Source of the DNA: Halomarinibacterium sedimenti
GTDB taxonomy: Bacteria > Bacteroidota > Bacteroidia > Flavobacteriales > Flavobacteriaceae
Assembly: GCF_019312585.1 (NCBI RefSeq)
Contig: NZ_JAHWDP010000004.1
Coordinates: 124,001 to 188,000 of the forward strand
DNA: 64,000 nucleotides
Direction of reading: 5' to 3'
Part shown: one piece after another, positions 19,001-27,231 of the stretch
Layout of the letters: each line of letters begins with the position of its first letter
Position numbering within the stretch: the first letter of the stretch is position 1
The notes under the pieces: generated by a model
What the model was told of the DNA's origin: nothing
The model's database searches: none
The model's input: the letters and a program-made list of their open reading frames with translations, nothing else
Program-made: the position numbers and the translations under genes

Positions 19001-19570
19001 TTGTTTAATTTCCTCAAGATCTTCAATTCTATCCTCAAGATATTCTGCAAATTCTTTAAGTTTTTCAGTAGGATAGTTTCCTTTAATATTGATGTTACTT
19101 ATAGGAGTTTCTTCAGAAAAATTAAGATCAAAAACGTTGGGTTCGACCTTGGCATTATTAAAAGTAGGCCAGTCTTCACTAGCCTTTTCAGAATCGACTT
19201 CGTCTTTAACTTTTGTTTTAGCCTCTTCAACTGTAATATTTTCATCAAATTCAACAGTAATAATACCGTAATCTTCTTGTGAAGTTGAAATTATTTCCAC
19301 AACATTACTTATGTTTTTAAGACGATCTTCAAGGGGGTCTACTATAAGACGTTCAATATCTTCGGCAGTGTTTCCTGGATATGGAGTACTTATGTAAATT
19401 TTGGTTTCTTTAATTTCTGGGAAAGTCTCCCTAGGCATACTAGAATAGGCACCAGCTCCTAAAAAAAGAATAATAGCAATTACCACATAAATAGTGGTTT
19501 TATTATCGATTGCCCAGGAGGAGAGTTTAAACTCTTTATCTACACTTTTTTTCATTTTACTCATTGCCAT
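16067..19570 (-). CDS. RND-family multidrug efflux permease (inner membrane)
   Basis: This is the proton-driven pump of a tripartite efflux system, 1167 residues, with two repeats of one plus five membrane helices and two large periplasmic porter loops. The first repeat begins AIDNKTTIYVVIAIILFLGA and is followed by the AcrB-like MPRETFPEI. Its TM4 reads GLGMLVDNGIVVVEN: the first Asp of the AcrB pair is kept but the second is Asn. The protein is over 100 residues longer than AcrB; extra hydrophobic segments (IIILLVGGAIRGLG and ILFTAVLFWIY-like) lie between the repeats. The start overlaps the adaptor stop by 14 bp; a second ATG six bases downstream would also overlap it. Confidence 0.93.
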   Translation of the reverse strand: MAMSKMKKSVDKEFKLSSWAIDNKTTIYVVIAIILFLGAGAYSSMPRETFPEIKETKIYISTPYPGNTAEDIERLIVDPLEDRLKNISNVVEIISTSQEDYGIITVEFDENITVEEAKTKVKDEVDSEKASEDWPTFNNAKVEPNVFDLNFSEETPISNINIKGNYPTEKLKEFAEYLEDRIEDLEEIKQADIRGAQEKEVQVAVDIYKMMAAKVSFDDILNAIRNGNMTMSAGNVIASGQRRTIRILGEIEKPEELENFVVKTQNGAVYLKDVAKVSFQEEEKTTYAREFGEGVVMLDVKKRAGKNMVEAAQKIEKIIEDARENVFPQDVEVTIANDQSAKTLNQVDDLVNNIIFGIILVVTVLMFFLGFRNALFVGFAIPMSMFMSFMILSALGYTMNTMILFALIMGLGMLVDNGIVVVENVYRLMDEEGMSRIEAAKKGIGEIAFPIIISTLTTVAAFVPLGMWPGVMGEFMIYFPITLSVVLGSSLFVAIFMNSVLVSQFMETEERVLSLKSLLMLSSILGGLGIIILLVGGAIRGLGTLMIFTAVLFWIYKYFLKRWANYFQRHSLPWLEEKYKRTLNFALTGWKPFAFFGGTFLLLFIVFGLFGASIGSQRTSVEFFPDNKPNQIIVYIEYPQGTDIEKTNAITKDIEQRVYGIVNDNEYKESDGYNFLVESAVSQVGEGAGNPQTDGGSSAEMPHRGKITATMREYKFRKGKDSEVLRKKVQEALKGIYPGVAISVEKDAAGPPAGYPINIEIEGDDYDQLIQTAEIMRNFINSRNIAGIDELKIDVNKGKPSMQVYVDREKAGELGVSAGQVGNQLRRSVFGEKAGIYKKDGDDFDINIRFNEDNKDSKSALFNQNITFRDQATGQLKEIPLSAVTTRKNTSSFSAIKHRDKKRVVTVYSALEPGYTDAGAIVSQIQTEMANFTELPKGVSIDYTGQIEEQNKQMAFLMGAFFSGLGLIMLILIFQFSSISKPTIIMLAIFLSFIGVFGGILITGASFVIMMTMMGIISLAGIVVNNGVVLLDYTQLLIDRRMVELDIDDNALLPKQEVKEIIIKAGKARLRPVLLTAITTVLGLIPLAIGFNMDFFSLFSEFNPNIYIGGDNVIFWGPLAWAVIYGLIIATFLTLIIVPVLFYIVHRLKLRLRGWFGKTETIAESAS

Positions 19571-20735
19571 CCATCTTTAAAATTTGTACAAACTGACCAT
19601 CTTTTACGCTTCTAGCACCTTCATTTATAATGGTATCGCCATTCTTAACACCTTCCAAAATCTCCACAAAATCGCCTTCTGTTTTCCCTGTGGTAACAAT
19701 TACACGTTTTGCTATAAATTCTGAAGCATTTTCACTTTGATTGGTTACATAGATATATTGATCTCCATTTGCGTTTTCAGAAAGTACACTTTGTGGGATT
19801 AGAATAGCTTCGGTATTCGTGTAATCATTAATTTTTAACTGAGCCGTTAAATTAGGTTTGATTGTTTTTTTGTTGTTAGGAACGCTAACTTCTATCTTGA
19901 ACGTCCTGTTTGAAGGGTTGATGTAATTACCTACTTGTCTTACATTTGAGCTTACATGTTCCCCCAAAACAGGAAAATAGATATCTACTTTTTTCCCTTC
20001 TGTAACGCTGCTTAAATAGGTTTCTGGAACTTCGGCTTCTATATACATATCGCCTAGGTTTACAATACGAATCACTTCAGACATTCCAGCACTTACAACA
20101 GTTCCTTGCTCGCTCATTACGTCATCTACAATTCCTGAAAAAGGGGCTCTTATAGTTGTTTTAGCAACTTGAGCTTTCATTTGGTTTACGGCATTTTGCT
20201 GTGCTTCATAATTAGCTTTTGCCTGAAGGTATTGTATTTCGCTTCCTATCTTCTGATTCCAAAGCTTTTCTTGACGTTCAAATGTAGTTTTTGCCAATGC
20301 AGTTTGTACTTCAATTTGCGAAAGTTGCTGCGATAATCCGCCGTCATCAATACTGGCTAACAATTGTCCCTTAGTAACCTTTTGTCCTTCTTTTACATAC
20401 ACTCTTGTGAGAGTTCCAGAGTATTCGGGATAGAGAACGACATTCTTTTTAGTTTCTACATCTCCTTGAATTTCAATGAAATGATTGAACTCTTTTTTCT
20501 CTGCCTTAAATACAGTTACCAACGGAAGCTTTCTTACGGTATCTAATTTTGAAATTGCTTCGTCAATGGCTTTTAGCTCATCGTTAATAGTGCTTTGTTG
20601 TAATACAATTTCGGCTCTTTTCGCTCTTATTGATTCAAGATTTCCAGACTCGATTATGGCTTCGGTTGATTTTTTATCACCTCCACAGGAAACAATTACT
20701 AAGGCTGTGAGTAATAGGATGGATATATTTTTCAT
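19557..20735 (-). CDS. RND efflux periplasmic adaptor (membrane-fusion protein)
   Basis: A 392-residue adaptor anchored by lipid (VIVSCGG, Cys17), linking the RND pump to the outer-membrane channel. It has an N-terminal coiled coil (SIRAKRAEIVLQQSTINDEL), a biotinyl-lipoyl-like half (YPEYSGTLTRVYVKEGQKVTKG), a helical hairpin, the second lipoyl half (IRAPFSGIVDDVMSEQGTVV) and a beta-barrel domain. The gene lies between the TolC-like and RND genes of the same operon, and its stop codon overlaps the RND start. The N-terminal extension of about 60 residues before the lipoyl half is typical of Bacteroidota adaptors. Confidence 0.92.
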   Translation of the reverse strand: MKNISILLLTALVIVSCGGDKKSTEAIIESGNLESIRAKRAEIVLQQSTINDELKAIDEAISKLDTVRKLPLVTVFKAEKKEFNHFIEIQGDVETKKNVVLYPEYSGTLTRVYVKEGQKVTKGQLLASIDDGGLSQQLSQIEVQTALAKTTFERQEKLWNQKIGSEIQYLQAKANYEAQQNAVNQMKAQVAKTTIRAPFSGIVDDVMSEQGTVVSAGMSEVIRIVNLGDMYIEAEVPETYLSSVTEGKKVDIYFPVLGEHVSSNVRQVGNYINPSNRTFKIEVSVPNNKKTIKPNLTAQLKINDYTNTEAILIPQSVLSENANGDQYIYVTNQSENASEFIAKRVIVTTGKTEGDFVEILEGVKNGDTIINEGARSVKDGQFVQILKMDGNE

Positions 20736-20761
20736 GAGTGTGTTTTTATGTGGCTAATTTT

Positions 20762-22111
20762 TTAGTTGTTGAATTCCACGGAATTTAATACCGTTTCTAA
20801 TTGTGTTTTGGCATTGATTACATCTAGCATCGATTGAAAATACTGCTGCTGTGCTGTGTATAGTTGCGTTTGGGCTTGGCGTAAATCGAAACTAGTCGAA
20901 AGGCCTTCCGTAAATTTTATCTGATTCTTATTTTCGATGCGTTCTGCTAATGCTAAGTTTTTCTTGGCATTTTCGTATTTATCGATACTAAATTGGTAAT
21001 CACTTTTTGCGGTGTCAAACTGAAGCTTCACATTTTGGATCGTTTCTTCCAATTGTGTTTTTGATTGATCCAAAGCAATTCTAGCTTGCTGAGTTCTTGC
21101 ACCGCGCATACCACTGCTAAAAATAGGAATGTTCATACTTACCCCAAGAATGGAGGATTGATACCAAATTTGATCATTGTCAAAAAAGGTAAAACTATTG
21201 CTGTTTGCCTGAGTTCCATAATTAACAAATGCAGAAAGGCGTGGTAAGGCACGACTTTTTTCCAATTTCATTTCTAGCGAACGTTGTTCGGTAAGATTGA
21301 AGGCAATTTTATAGTCGATATTATTTTCTATAGAAAGGTCTTCGTTTAACGTAGTTAATTGGATATTTTCTTTTGTTAGTTCGTCGAGATTTTGGGTTAA
21401 TTTAACTTCAGCGTTAATATCAATACCTAGTGATGCATTAAACATTTGCTTTGCTATACCCTTCATTCGTTCTGCATTGTTGAGGTTGGTTTCAATGTCC
21501 AACAAGGTAATTTCCAGCTGTTCTACATTTTCTTCCTCGGTGAGTCCGTTTTCATAAATTTTCTGAGTTTCGAATAGATTTTTTTCAAGATTCTCTTTAT
21601 TCTTTCTGAAAATGGCTACAAGTTCTTCGGCGAGTAATACACTTCCATAAGCATTAATGACACCTTTTCGAACTTCCAACTGTGTTTTTTCGTTTGCATT
21701 TTCAGAATAATCTAGAAAAGCTTTTGCTGCTTGTAGCCCTACAAGATAGCTTCCGTCAAAAATAAGTTGTTCTAGTGTTGCTACTGCATTTGCACTTTGC
21801 TTAGTGCCAAAAACGACAGGTGAAAAAGTGCCAGGCTCGCCTCCAAAAAATTCAGATGGAATTAAAGAAACAGGCTGTTTTAAATTGTTATTGTACGAGA
21901 CGTTTCCGTTGATTTGCGGAAGACCCGTGGCAGTTGTTTCCCATTTCTTTTTGATGGCCTTTGCAATGTCTCTTTTGGCGTTCAGAGCAGTGTAATTACT
22001 GTCTAGCGCAAAAGTAACTGCTTCTTCCAATGAAAAAGAATAGGTTTTTTCTTGGGAAAAGGCAATGACCGAATAGAAAACAAAAATAATTAAGGTGAGT
22101 TTTTTAGTCAT
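20762..22111 (-). CDS. TolC-family outer-membrane efflux channel
   Basis: A 449-residue trimeric channel protein with a signal peptide (IIFVFYSVIAFSQ). Its two duplicated helical/beta repeats are typical of outer-membrane efflux proteins; the start SLEEAVTFALDSNYTALNAK and the tail FTEGLSTSFDLRQAQTQL are characteristic. It starts inside the tetR 3' end (8-bp overlap) and is followed 26 bp later by the adaptor gene, which makes it the exit duct of the pump encoded here. Confidence 0.92.
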   Translation of the reverse strand: MTKKLTLIIFVFYSVIAFSQEKTYSFSLEEAVTFALDSNYTALNAKRDIAKAIKKKWETTATGLPQINGNVSYNNNLKQPVSLIPSEFFGGEPGTFSPVVFGTKQSANAVATLEQLIFDGSYLVGLQAAKAFLDYSENANEKTQLEVRKGVINAYGSVLLAEELVAIFRKNKENLEKNLFETQKIYENGLTEEENVEQLEITLLDIETNLNNAERMKGIAKQMFNASLGIDINAEVKLTQNLDELTKENIQLTTLNEDLSIENNIDYKIAFNLTEQRSLEMKLEKSRALPRLSAFVNYGTQANSNSFTFFDNDQIWYQSSILGVSMNIPIFSSGMRGARTQQARIALDQSKTQLEETIQNVKLQFDTAKSDYQFSIDKYENAKKNLALAERIENKNQIKFTEGLSTSFDLRQAQTQLYTAQQQYFQSMLDVINAKTQLETVLNSVEFNN

Positions 22112-22712
22112 TGGTTTTTGTATTGATGAATTGGTTTAGTATTTCTTTTCCTTTGTCTGTTACGATTCCTCTAAGGTGATATTCCAGATAATCTTCCATT
22201 ATCAAAATTTTAGGGAATTGGTGGGTAGGGAAAATAGTTTCGTTGTTAATTTCACTGAGTGCCAAAAAGTATATTCTTGAAATAAAGTCGATGTTAATGT
22301 TTTTACGGTAATAGCCACCTTCTACACCTCTCTTAAGGTTGTCCACCGTGCATTGGTTCATGTTTTTAAACTTCATTTCTTTGATCATAGCGTATATCTC
22401 AGGATAATACTTTTGAAGTTGATATTGCGGAGATGCTTTCTCATTTTTAAGTTGAAGCATGGCAAACTTCTTCATCTCATAAAGCTCTTCAATAGGATTT
22501 TTATCTAAAGACATAATGTGATCTATACCACAAGTAATAGAATGAAAAACACTTAACACGGTTTCTTTAATAAGCTCGGTTTTATTGTTGAAATGTGTAT
22601 ATATTGTTTTCTTTGAGATGCCCATTTCATTAGCAATGTCGTCCATGGTCACACTTTTAAAACCAAGGTTTATAAACATCTCTGCTGCTTTTTGTATAAT
22701 TTTTTCTTTCAT
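22104..22712 (-). CDS. TetR/AcrR-family repressor of the efflux operon
   Basis: A 202-residue regulator with an N-terminal helix-turn-helix (KSVTMDDIANEMGISKKTIY, about residues 19-38, then THFNNKTELI) and a variable ligand-binding C-terminal domain. The ATG chosen here gives MKEKIIQKAAEMF; an upstream GTG would add seven residues but overlaps the promoter. It is the first gene of the operon, ahead of the TolC, adaptor and RND genes, so autoregulation is expected. An inverted repeat just upstream is a good operator candidate. Confidence 0.9.
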   Translation of the reverse strand: MKEKIIQKAAEMFINLGFKSVTMDDIANEMGISKKTIYTHFNNKTELIKETVLSVFHSITCGIDHIMSLDKNPIEELYEMKKFAMLQLKNEKASPQYQLQKYYPEIYAMIKEMKFKNMNQCTVDNLKRGVEGGYYRKNINIDFISRIYFLALSEINNETIFPTHQFPKILIMEDYLEYHLRGIVTDKGKEILNQFINTKTND

Positions 22713-22721
22713 AATAGGGGG

Positions 22722-22729
22722 CAAAAGTA
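22722..22729 (-). promoter_or_regulatory. Predicted tetR-efflux operon promoter
   Basis: TACTTTTG on the minus strand matches TAnnTTTG exactly, with a -33 TTG at 22750-22752 and a 20-bp spacer. Only nine bases separate it from the tetR ATG, so the mRNA leader is very short or absent. Confidence 0.6.
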
Positions 22730-22735
22730 CCACAA

Positions 22736-22763
22736 GGAAACTTTAAAAACAATAGAAGTTTCC
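22736..22763. promoter_or_regulatory. Candidate TetR operator (8-bp inverted repeat)
   Basis: GGAAACTT at 22736-22743 and AAGTTTCC at 22756-22763 form a perfect dyad with a 12-bp spacer. It covers the -33 region of the tetR promoter, the place where binding by the encoded repressor would block transcription. Confidence 0.5.
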
Positions 22764-22855
22764 AAAGTTTTACAATTATTTAACATTTGCTTATTTTCAG
22801 AACTATTTGTGAAGTCATTTAATTTCCAAACCTTATTTTAGCGACAAATTTTGTT

Positions 22856-23830
22856 ATGAAAGAACTGGACTTCTTTAAAGATGCATTGGAAAAATCACTT
22901 GGCTCTCGAAATGTAAATGTAGAACCAGAACAACTTTATTCTCCCATTAATTACATTCTTTCTTTAGGTGGAAAGCGACTTAGACCTGTGCTAACATTAA
23001 TGACTTGTGATTTTTTTGGAGGGGATTATAAAGAGGCCATGCCAGCTGCTATGGCAGTCGAGTTGTTTCACAATTTTAGTTTGATTCATGATGATATTAT
23101 GGATGAAGCTCCTTTGAGAAGAGGTAAAGAAACGGTTCATAAAAAGTGGGATATTAATACAGGAATTTTATCGGGAGATGCTATGCTTATATTGGCATAT
23201 CAGTATTTTGAATCTTATGAACCTGCTCTTTTTCAAGAATTGGCAAAATTATTTAGTAAAACAGCTATTGAGGTTTGTGAAGGACAGCAATACGATGTCG
23301 ATTTTGAAACTCGAAACGATGTTTCCATTCCAGAGTATTTAAAAATGATAGAATATAAAACAGCTGTTTTAGTAGGTGCTGCGATGAAAATGGGAGCAAT
23401 TGTTGCAAAAACATCTAAAAAAAACAAGGAGGATATTTATGAATTCGGAAGAAATTTAGGAATCGCTTTCCAGTTGCAAGACGATTATCTCGATGCTTTT
23501 GGAGACCCCGAAACCTTTGGGAAACAAGTGGGGGGTGATATTTTATCGAATAAAAAAACCTTTCTTTTCTTAACAGCCTTGCAAAGTGGGACAGAAAATG
23601 ATGTGGCCGAATTAAGAACTTTTTTTAAAAGTAAATCTGAAAATAACGCTCAAAAAATAGAAAAAGTAAAAAGTATTTTTGAGACTTCTGGGGCAAGCAA
23701 AGCCACGCAATTAGAGATTGAAAAATATACAGATAAAGCTTTTGAAACACTTGAAAACCTTGATCTTTCAGAAGATAAAAAGGAAAAACTAAGAGTTTTT
23801 GCCAAAAACTTAATGAATAGACAGGTTTAA
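22856..23830 (+). CDS. Polyprenyl diphosphate synthase (short/medium chain)
   Basis: This trans-isoprenyl synthase adds isopentenyl diphosphate units to allylic primers; it supplies precursors for quinones, carotenoids or lipid carriers. The two Asp-rich motifs are intact: DDIMD at 79-83 and DDYLD at 209-213. The Arg pair after the first motif (LRRG) and GGKRLRP at 38-44 are also present. The residue five before the first motif is Phe74, which in family terms hints at a short product such as C20, but chain length cannot be settled. Length, 324 residues, is normal. The gene is divergent from tetR and its stop overlaps the next gene's stop by four bases. A seven-of-eight TATTTTAG element lies upstream. 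Confidence 0.9.
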   Translation: MKELDFFKDALEKSLGSRNVNVEPEQLYSPINYILSLGGKRLRPVLTLMTCDFFGGDYKEAMPAAMAVELFHNFSLIHDDIMDEAPLRRGKETVHKKWDINTGILSGDAMLILAYQYFESYEPALFQELAKLFSKTAIEVCEGQQYDVDFETRNDVSIPEYLKMIEYKTAVLVGAAMKMGAIVAKTSKKNKEDIYEFGRNLGIAFQLQDDYLDAFGDPETFGKQVGGDILSNKKTFLFLTALQSGTENDVAELRTFFKSKSENNAQKIEKVKSIFETSGASKATQLEIEKYTDKAFETLENLDLSEDKKEKLRVFAKNLMNRQV

Positions 23831-24345
23831 AAATAGACTCTCACAAAGGGCATCCAGGCATTTGCATAAATACTTCTGTTAGAATCATAAAGAACATCAT
23901 AGCGTATTCCCATTGTAAAATTTTGGTTTCGATACCCAGCTCCTAAAAATAAAGCTGGATACCAATAATTTTCATCTTCGATAGCAAAAGCAGTATCATA
24001 TTTTCGGGAAACATTTAATTCTTCAAATTCTGCAGAAAATTGTAGTTCTGGAATAACATTAAAAAGAGAAAGTATACTCCCTCCAACGATAGTAGATTTA
24101 TAAGTATTCTTTAAACTGTTATAGGTTCCGTTAAGTCCAACACCCAAAGCAACTTGATCATTAAATTCATAAATAGCACTTGGAGCAATTGTCCCGCTAA
24201 AAAAACCATCTCCAAAACTCAATCCAAGTCCGCCACCAAACCTAACATGATCCCAAAATTTAAAGGAATCATCCTGTGCTTTTAGACTCAAAAAAGAGGA
24301 AGTTAGAAAACAAAAAATAACGATAAAAAGAATTCGAAACTTCAT
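23827..24345 (-). CDS. Small outer-membrane beta-barrel protein of unknown function
   Basis: A 172-residue protein with a signal peptide (ending FLSLKAQ), then alternating-hydrophobicity strands rich in Gly and aromatic residues (FGGGLGLSFGDGFFSG, YEFNDQVALGVGLNGTYNSL). It ends WMPFVRVYF, with the terminal Phe expected for barrel assembly. It resembles small porin-like or OmpW-like proteins, but no family could be named. The start is the ATG giving MKFRILFIV rather than an upstream TTG. It is convergent with the polyprenyl synthase gene and divergent from sucA. Confidence 0.75.
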   Translation of the reverse strand: MKFRILFIVIFCFLTSSFLSLKAQDDSFKFWDHVRFGGGLGLSFGDGFFSGTIAPSAIYEFNDQVALGVGLNGTYNSLKNTYKSTIVGGSILSLFNVIPELQFSAEFEELNVSRKYDTAFAIEDENYWYPALFLGAGYRNQNFTMGIRYDVLYDSNRSIYANAWMPFVRVYF

Positions 24346-24414
24346 AATACGCAACTAAAAGTTAATGCATTTATAAATATATAAAATCGCTCATAGTAAT
24401 TATTGGATTTATTG

Positions 24415-24422
24415 TATTTTTG
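24415..24422 (+). promoter_or_regulatory. Predicted sucA promoter -7 element (TATTTTTG)
   Basis: An exact TAnnTTTG match located 39 bases before the sucA ATG. Confidence 0.45.
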
Positions 24423-24461
24423 TACTCGCTTTATTCAAAAATTAGAGCCCGACATTTTACT

Positions 24462-27200
24462 ATGGATCGATTTTCTTTTCTAAATGCTGTGCATCCCGCT
24501 TATATTGCAGAGCTTTATGATAAATACCTTCAATTTCCAGACACTATTGAGCCAAGTTGGCGTGCTTTTTTTCAAGGATTTGATTTCGGAATTGAAAATG
24601 GATCTTTAGAAGCACTTGGTATTAAAAGTGGCTCTATTGTTCCTGAGGGAGTTTTAAAAGAATTTCAAGTCATTAAACTTATCGATGCCTATCGTAATAG
24701 AGGTCATCTTTTTACCAAAACAAATCCCGTACGAGAACGAAGAAAGTATACACCCTCTTTAGCATTAGGAAATTTTGGACTTGGTGAAGAAGATTTAGAT
24801 CTTCAGTTCGAAGCAGGATCTATTATTGGCTTAGGTAAAACGACACTTCGAGATATAGTTAACCATTTAGAAGCTATTTACTGCGACTCGATCGGGATTG
24901 AGTATATGTATATTCGGAATCCAAATGAAATTCAATGGATTCAGGATTGGTTAAATGTAAATGATAATCATCCTAAATTTTCTGCCGAAGAAAAAAAGCA
25001 TTTACTAAAAAAATTAAATGAAGCTATTTCATTTGAATCGTTCCTTCATTCAAAATATGTGGGTCAAAAGCGTTTCTCAATTGAAGGTGTAGATTCTGTT
25101 ATTCCAGGCTTGGATACTTTAATTGAAAAGGGTTCAGAAAAAGGAATCGAACATTTTGTGGTAGGAATGGCACATAGAGGCCGATTGAATGTATTGGCAA
25201 ATATTTTCGGAAAATCGCCAGAAGCCATTTTTAGCGAATTCGATAGTAAAGAATACGATGAGGAGGAATTGTTTGACGGTGATGTAAAATACCATATGGG
25301 ATGGACGAGTTTCCGTTCTACCGACAAAGGTAAAAAAGTTCGAATGGATTTAGCTCCCAATCCTTCTCACTTAGAGACCGTAAATGCTGTTGTTGAAGGT
25401 ATTGCGCGCGCCAAACTGGATAACCAATGGGATGGAGATGAGAAAAAAATTCTACCTATTTTAATTCATGGAGATGCCGCTATTGCTGGTCAAGGTGTGG
25501 TGTACGAAGTGGTGCAAATGGCACAATTAGATGGCTATAGAACAGGTGGAACCATCCATATAGTAGCAAATAACCAAGTTGGTTTTACGACAAATTATTT
25601 AGATGCACGTTCCTCAACCTATTGTACCGATGTTGGTAAAGTAACCCTTTCGCCAGTGTTGCATGTAAACGCGGATGATGTGGAAGCTGTTTGTCATGCG
25701 TTTTCGTTTGCGCTTGATTTCAGAATGAAATTTGGAAGAGATGTCTTCCTAGATATTTTGGGATACAGAAAATATGGGCATAACGAAGGGGATGAACCTC
25801 GATTTACACAGCCAAAATTATATAAGGCAATAGCCAAACATAAAAATCCTAGGGATATTTATGCCCAAAGATTGGCAAAGGAAGGGATTATTGATGGCCA
25901 GTTTGTTTCGCAATTAGAGGACACATATAAATTAGATTTAGAGGAAAATTTAGAAGCTTCTCGTAAGAAAGATAAAACCGTAATTACTGAAATTTTAGCA
26001 GATGACTGGAAATCTTATAAGCTTGGTAATCTTCAGGATATTTTAACTAAAACAGATACCAAGTTCAGTTTAGAAACACTTGATAAGCTTGCTGAAGGCA
26101 TTACCAAACTTCCTGAAAATAAAACATTTATAAAAAAGATTCAACGTATTGTTGATGATAGAAAACAACGTTATTTTGAAACCAACGAATTGGATTGGGC
26201 CATGGGAGAATTACTCTCCTATGCTACCCTTATGGAAGAAGGTTTTAACGTTCGTATTTCGGGTCAAGATGTAGAACGAGGTACGTTTTCACACAGGCAT
26301 GCTATTATTAAAACGGAAGACGATTCTGAAGAAATAAACCTTCATAATAATTTAGGTTTGGAGGGTAAAATGTATATTTATAATTCACTGCTTTCAGAAT
26401 ACGGAGTCGTTGGATTTGATTATGGATATGCGATGGCCGCCCCAAAAACATTAACTATTTGGGAAGCACAATTTGGAGATTTTTCAAATGGAGCTCAAAT
26501 TATGTTGGACCAATATATTTCTGCAGCAGAGTCTAAGTGGAAAGTACAAAATGGATTGGTCATGCTATTGCCTCACGGATATGAAGGACAGGGATCTGAG
26601 CATTCTAGTGCACGTATGGAGCGATATCTTCAATTGTGTTCAAGGCATAATATGGTGTTGGCCGATGTTACAACACCAGCCAACTTTTTTCATTTATTGA
26701 GAAGACATATGAAGTGGAATTTTAGAAAACCACTTATTGTATTTACACCTAAGAGTTTGTTGCGTCACCCTAAAGTTGTTTCAACAAAGGAAGAATTAGC
26801 TCAAGGCGAATTTCAAGAAGTAATTGATGATACTTCGGTCGATAAAAAGAAAGTTACTTCGTTGGTTTTCTGCACAGGGAAATTTTATTATGATTTAGTA
26901 GAACGAAGAGAGGAAAATGGAAGAGATGATGTTGCGTTCGTTCGTTTAGAACAATTATTCCCATTAGCCTTAGATAAAATTGAAGCTATAATAAAATCAT
27001 ACCCTAATGCAACAGATTATGTTTGGGCACAAGAGGAGCCACGTAATATGGGTGCTTGGGGATATTTATTAATGAATTTTAACCTAGTGAAACTACGTGT
27101 AGCTTCACGAAACGTGTATAGTTCGCCAGCTGCGGGAAGTAGCACGCGATCTAAAGCAAGACATAAAAAAGTGATTGATAGTGTTTTTGAAACACCTTAA
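24462..27200 (+). CDS. sucA: 2-oxoglutarate dehydrogenase E1 component
   Basis: This is the thiamine-diphosphate-dependent decarboxylase of the TCA-cycle 2-oxoglutarate dehydrogenase complex, 912 residues from the ATG giving MDRFSFLN. The N-terminal segment (YLQFPDTIEPSWRAFFQGFD) is the E1 domain that contacts the E2 core. HRGRLNVLANI, the thiamine motif GDAAIAGQGVVYE near residue 337 and NNQVGFTT follow in order. The C-terminal domain holds LPHGYEGQGSEHSSAR. An upstream in-frame TTG is ignored because it lies inside the promoter element. sucB follows after 31 bp. No lipoamide dehydrogenase gene is adjacent. Confidence 0.96.
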   Translation: MDRFSFLNAVHPAYIAELYDKYLQFPDTIEPSWRAFFQGFDFGIENGSLEALGIKSGSIVPEGVLKEFQVIKLIDAYRNRGHLFTKTNPVRERRKYTPSLALGNFGLGEEDLDLQFEAGSIIGLGKTTLRDIVNHLEAIYCDSIGIEYMYIRNPNEIQWIQDWLNVNDNHPKFSAEEKKHLLKKLNEAISFESFLHSKYVGQKRFSIEGVDSVIPGLDTLIEKGSEKGIEHFVVGMAHRGRLNVLANIFGKSPEAIFSEFDSKEYDEEELFDGDVKYHMGWTSFRSTDKGKKVRMDLAPNPSHLETVNAVVEGIARAKLDNQWDGDEKKILPILIHGDAAIAGQGVVYEVVQMAQLDGYRTGGTIHIVANNQVGFTTNYLDARSSTYCTDVGKVTLSPVLHVNADDVEAVCHAFSFALDFRMKFGRDVFLDILGYRKYGHNEGDEPRFTQPKLYKAIAKHKNPRDIYAQRLAKEGIIDGQFVSQLEDTYKLDLEENLEASRKKDKTVITEILADDWKSYKLGNLQDILTKTDTKFSLETLDKLAEGITKLPENKTFIKKIQRIVDDRKQRYFETNELDWAMGELLSYATLMEEGFNVRISGQDVERGTFSHRHAIIKTEDDSEEINLHNNLGLEGKMYIYNSLLSEYGVVGFDYGYAMAAPKTLTIWEAQFGDFSNGAQIMLDQYISAAESKWKVQNGLVMLLPHGYEGQGSEHSSARMERYLQLCSRHNMVLADVTTPANFFHLLRRHMKWNFRKPLIVFTPKSLLRHPKVVSTKEELAQGEFQEVIDDTSVDKKKVTSLVFCTGKFYYDLVERREENGRDDVAFVRLEQLFPLALDKIEAIIKSYPNATDYVWAQEEPRNMGAWGYLLMNFNLVKLRVASRNVYSSPAAGSSTRSKARHKKVIDSVFETP

Positions 27201-27231
27201 ATAAATTCCTTTTAGGAAAAAATATTATACT

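Noticed and set aside
24420-24461. Longer sucA start (TTG at 24420)
   Set aside because: That codon lies inside the predicted -7 promoter element, and the downstream ATG gives the family N-terminus.
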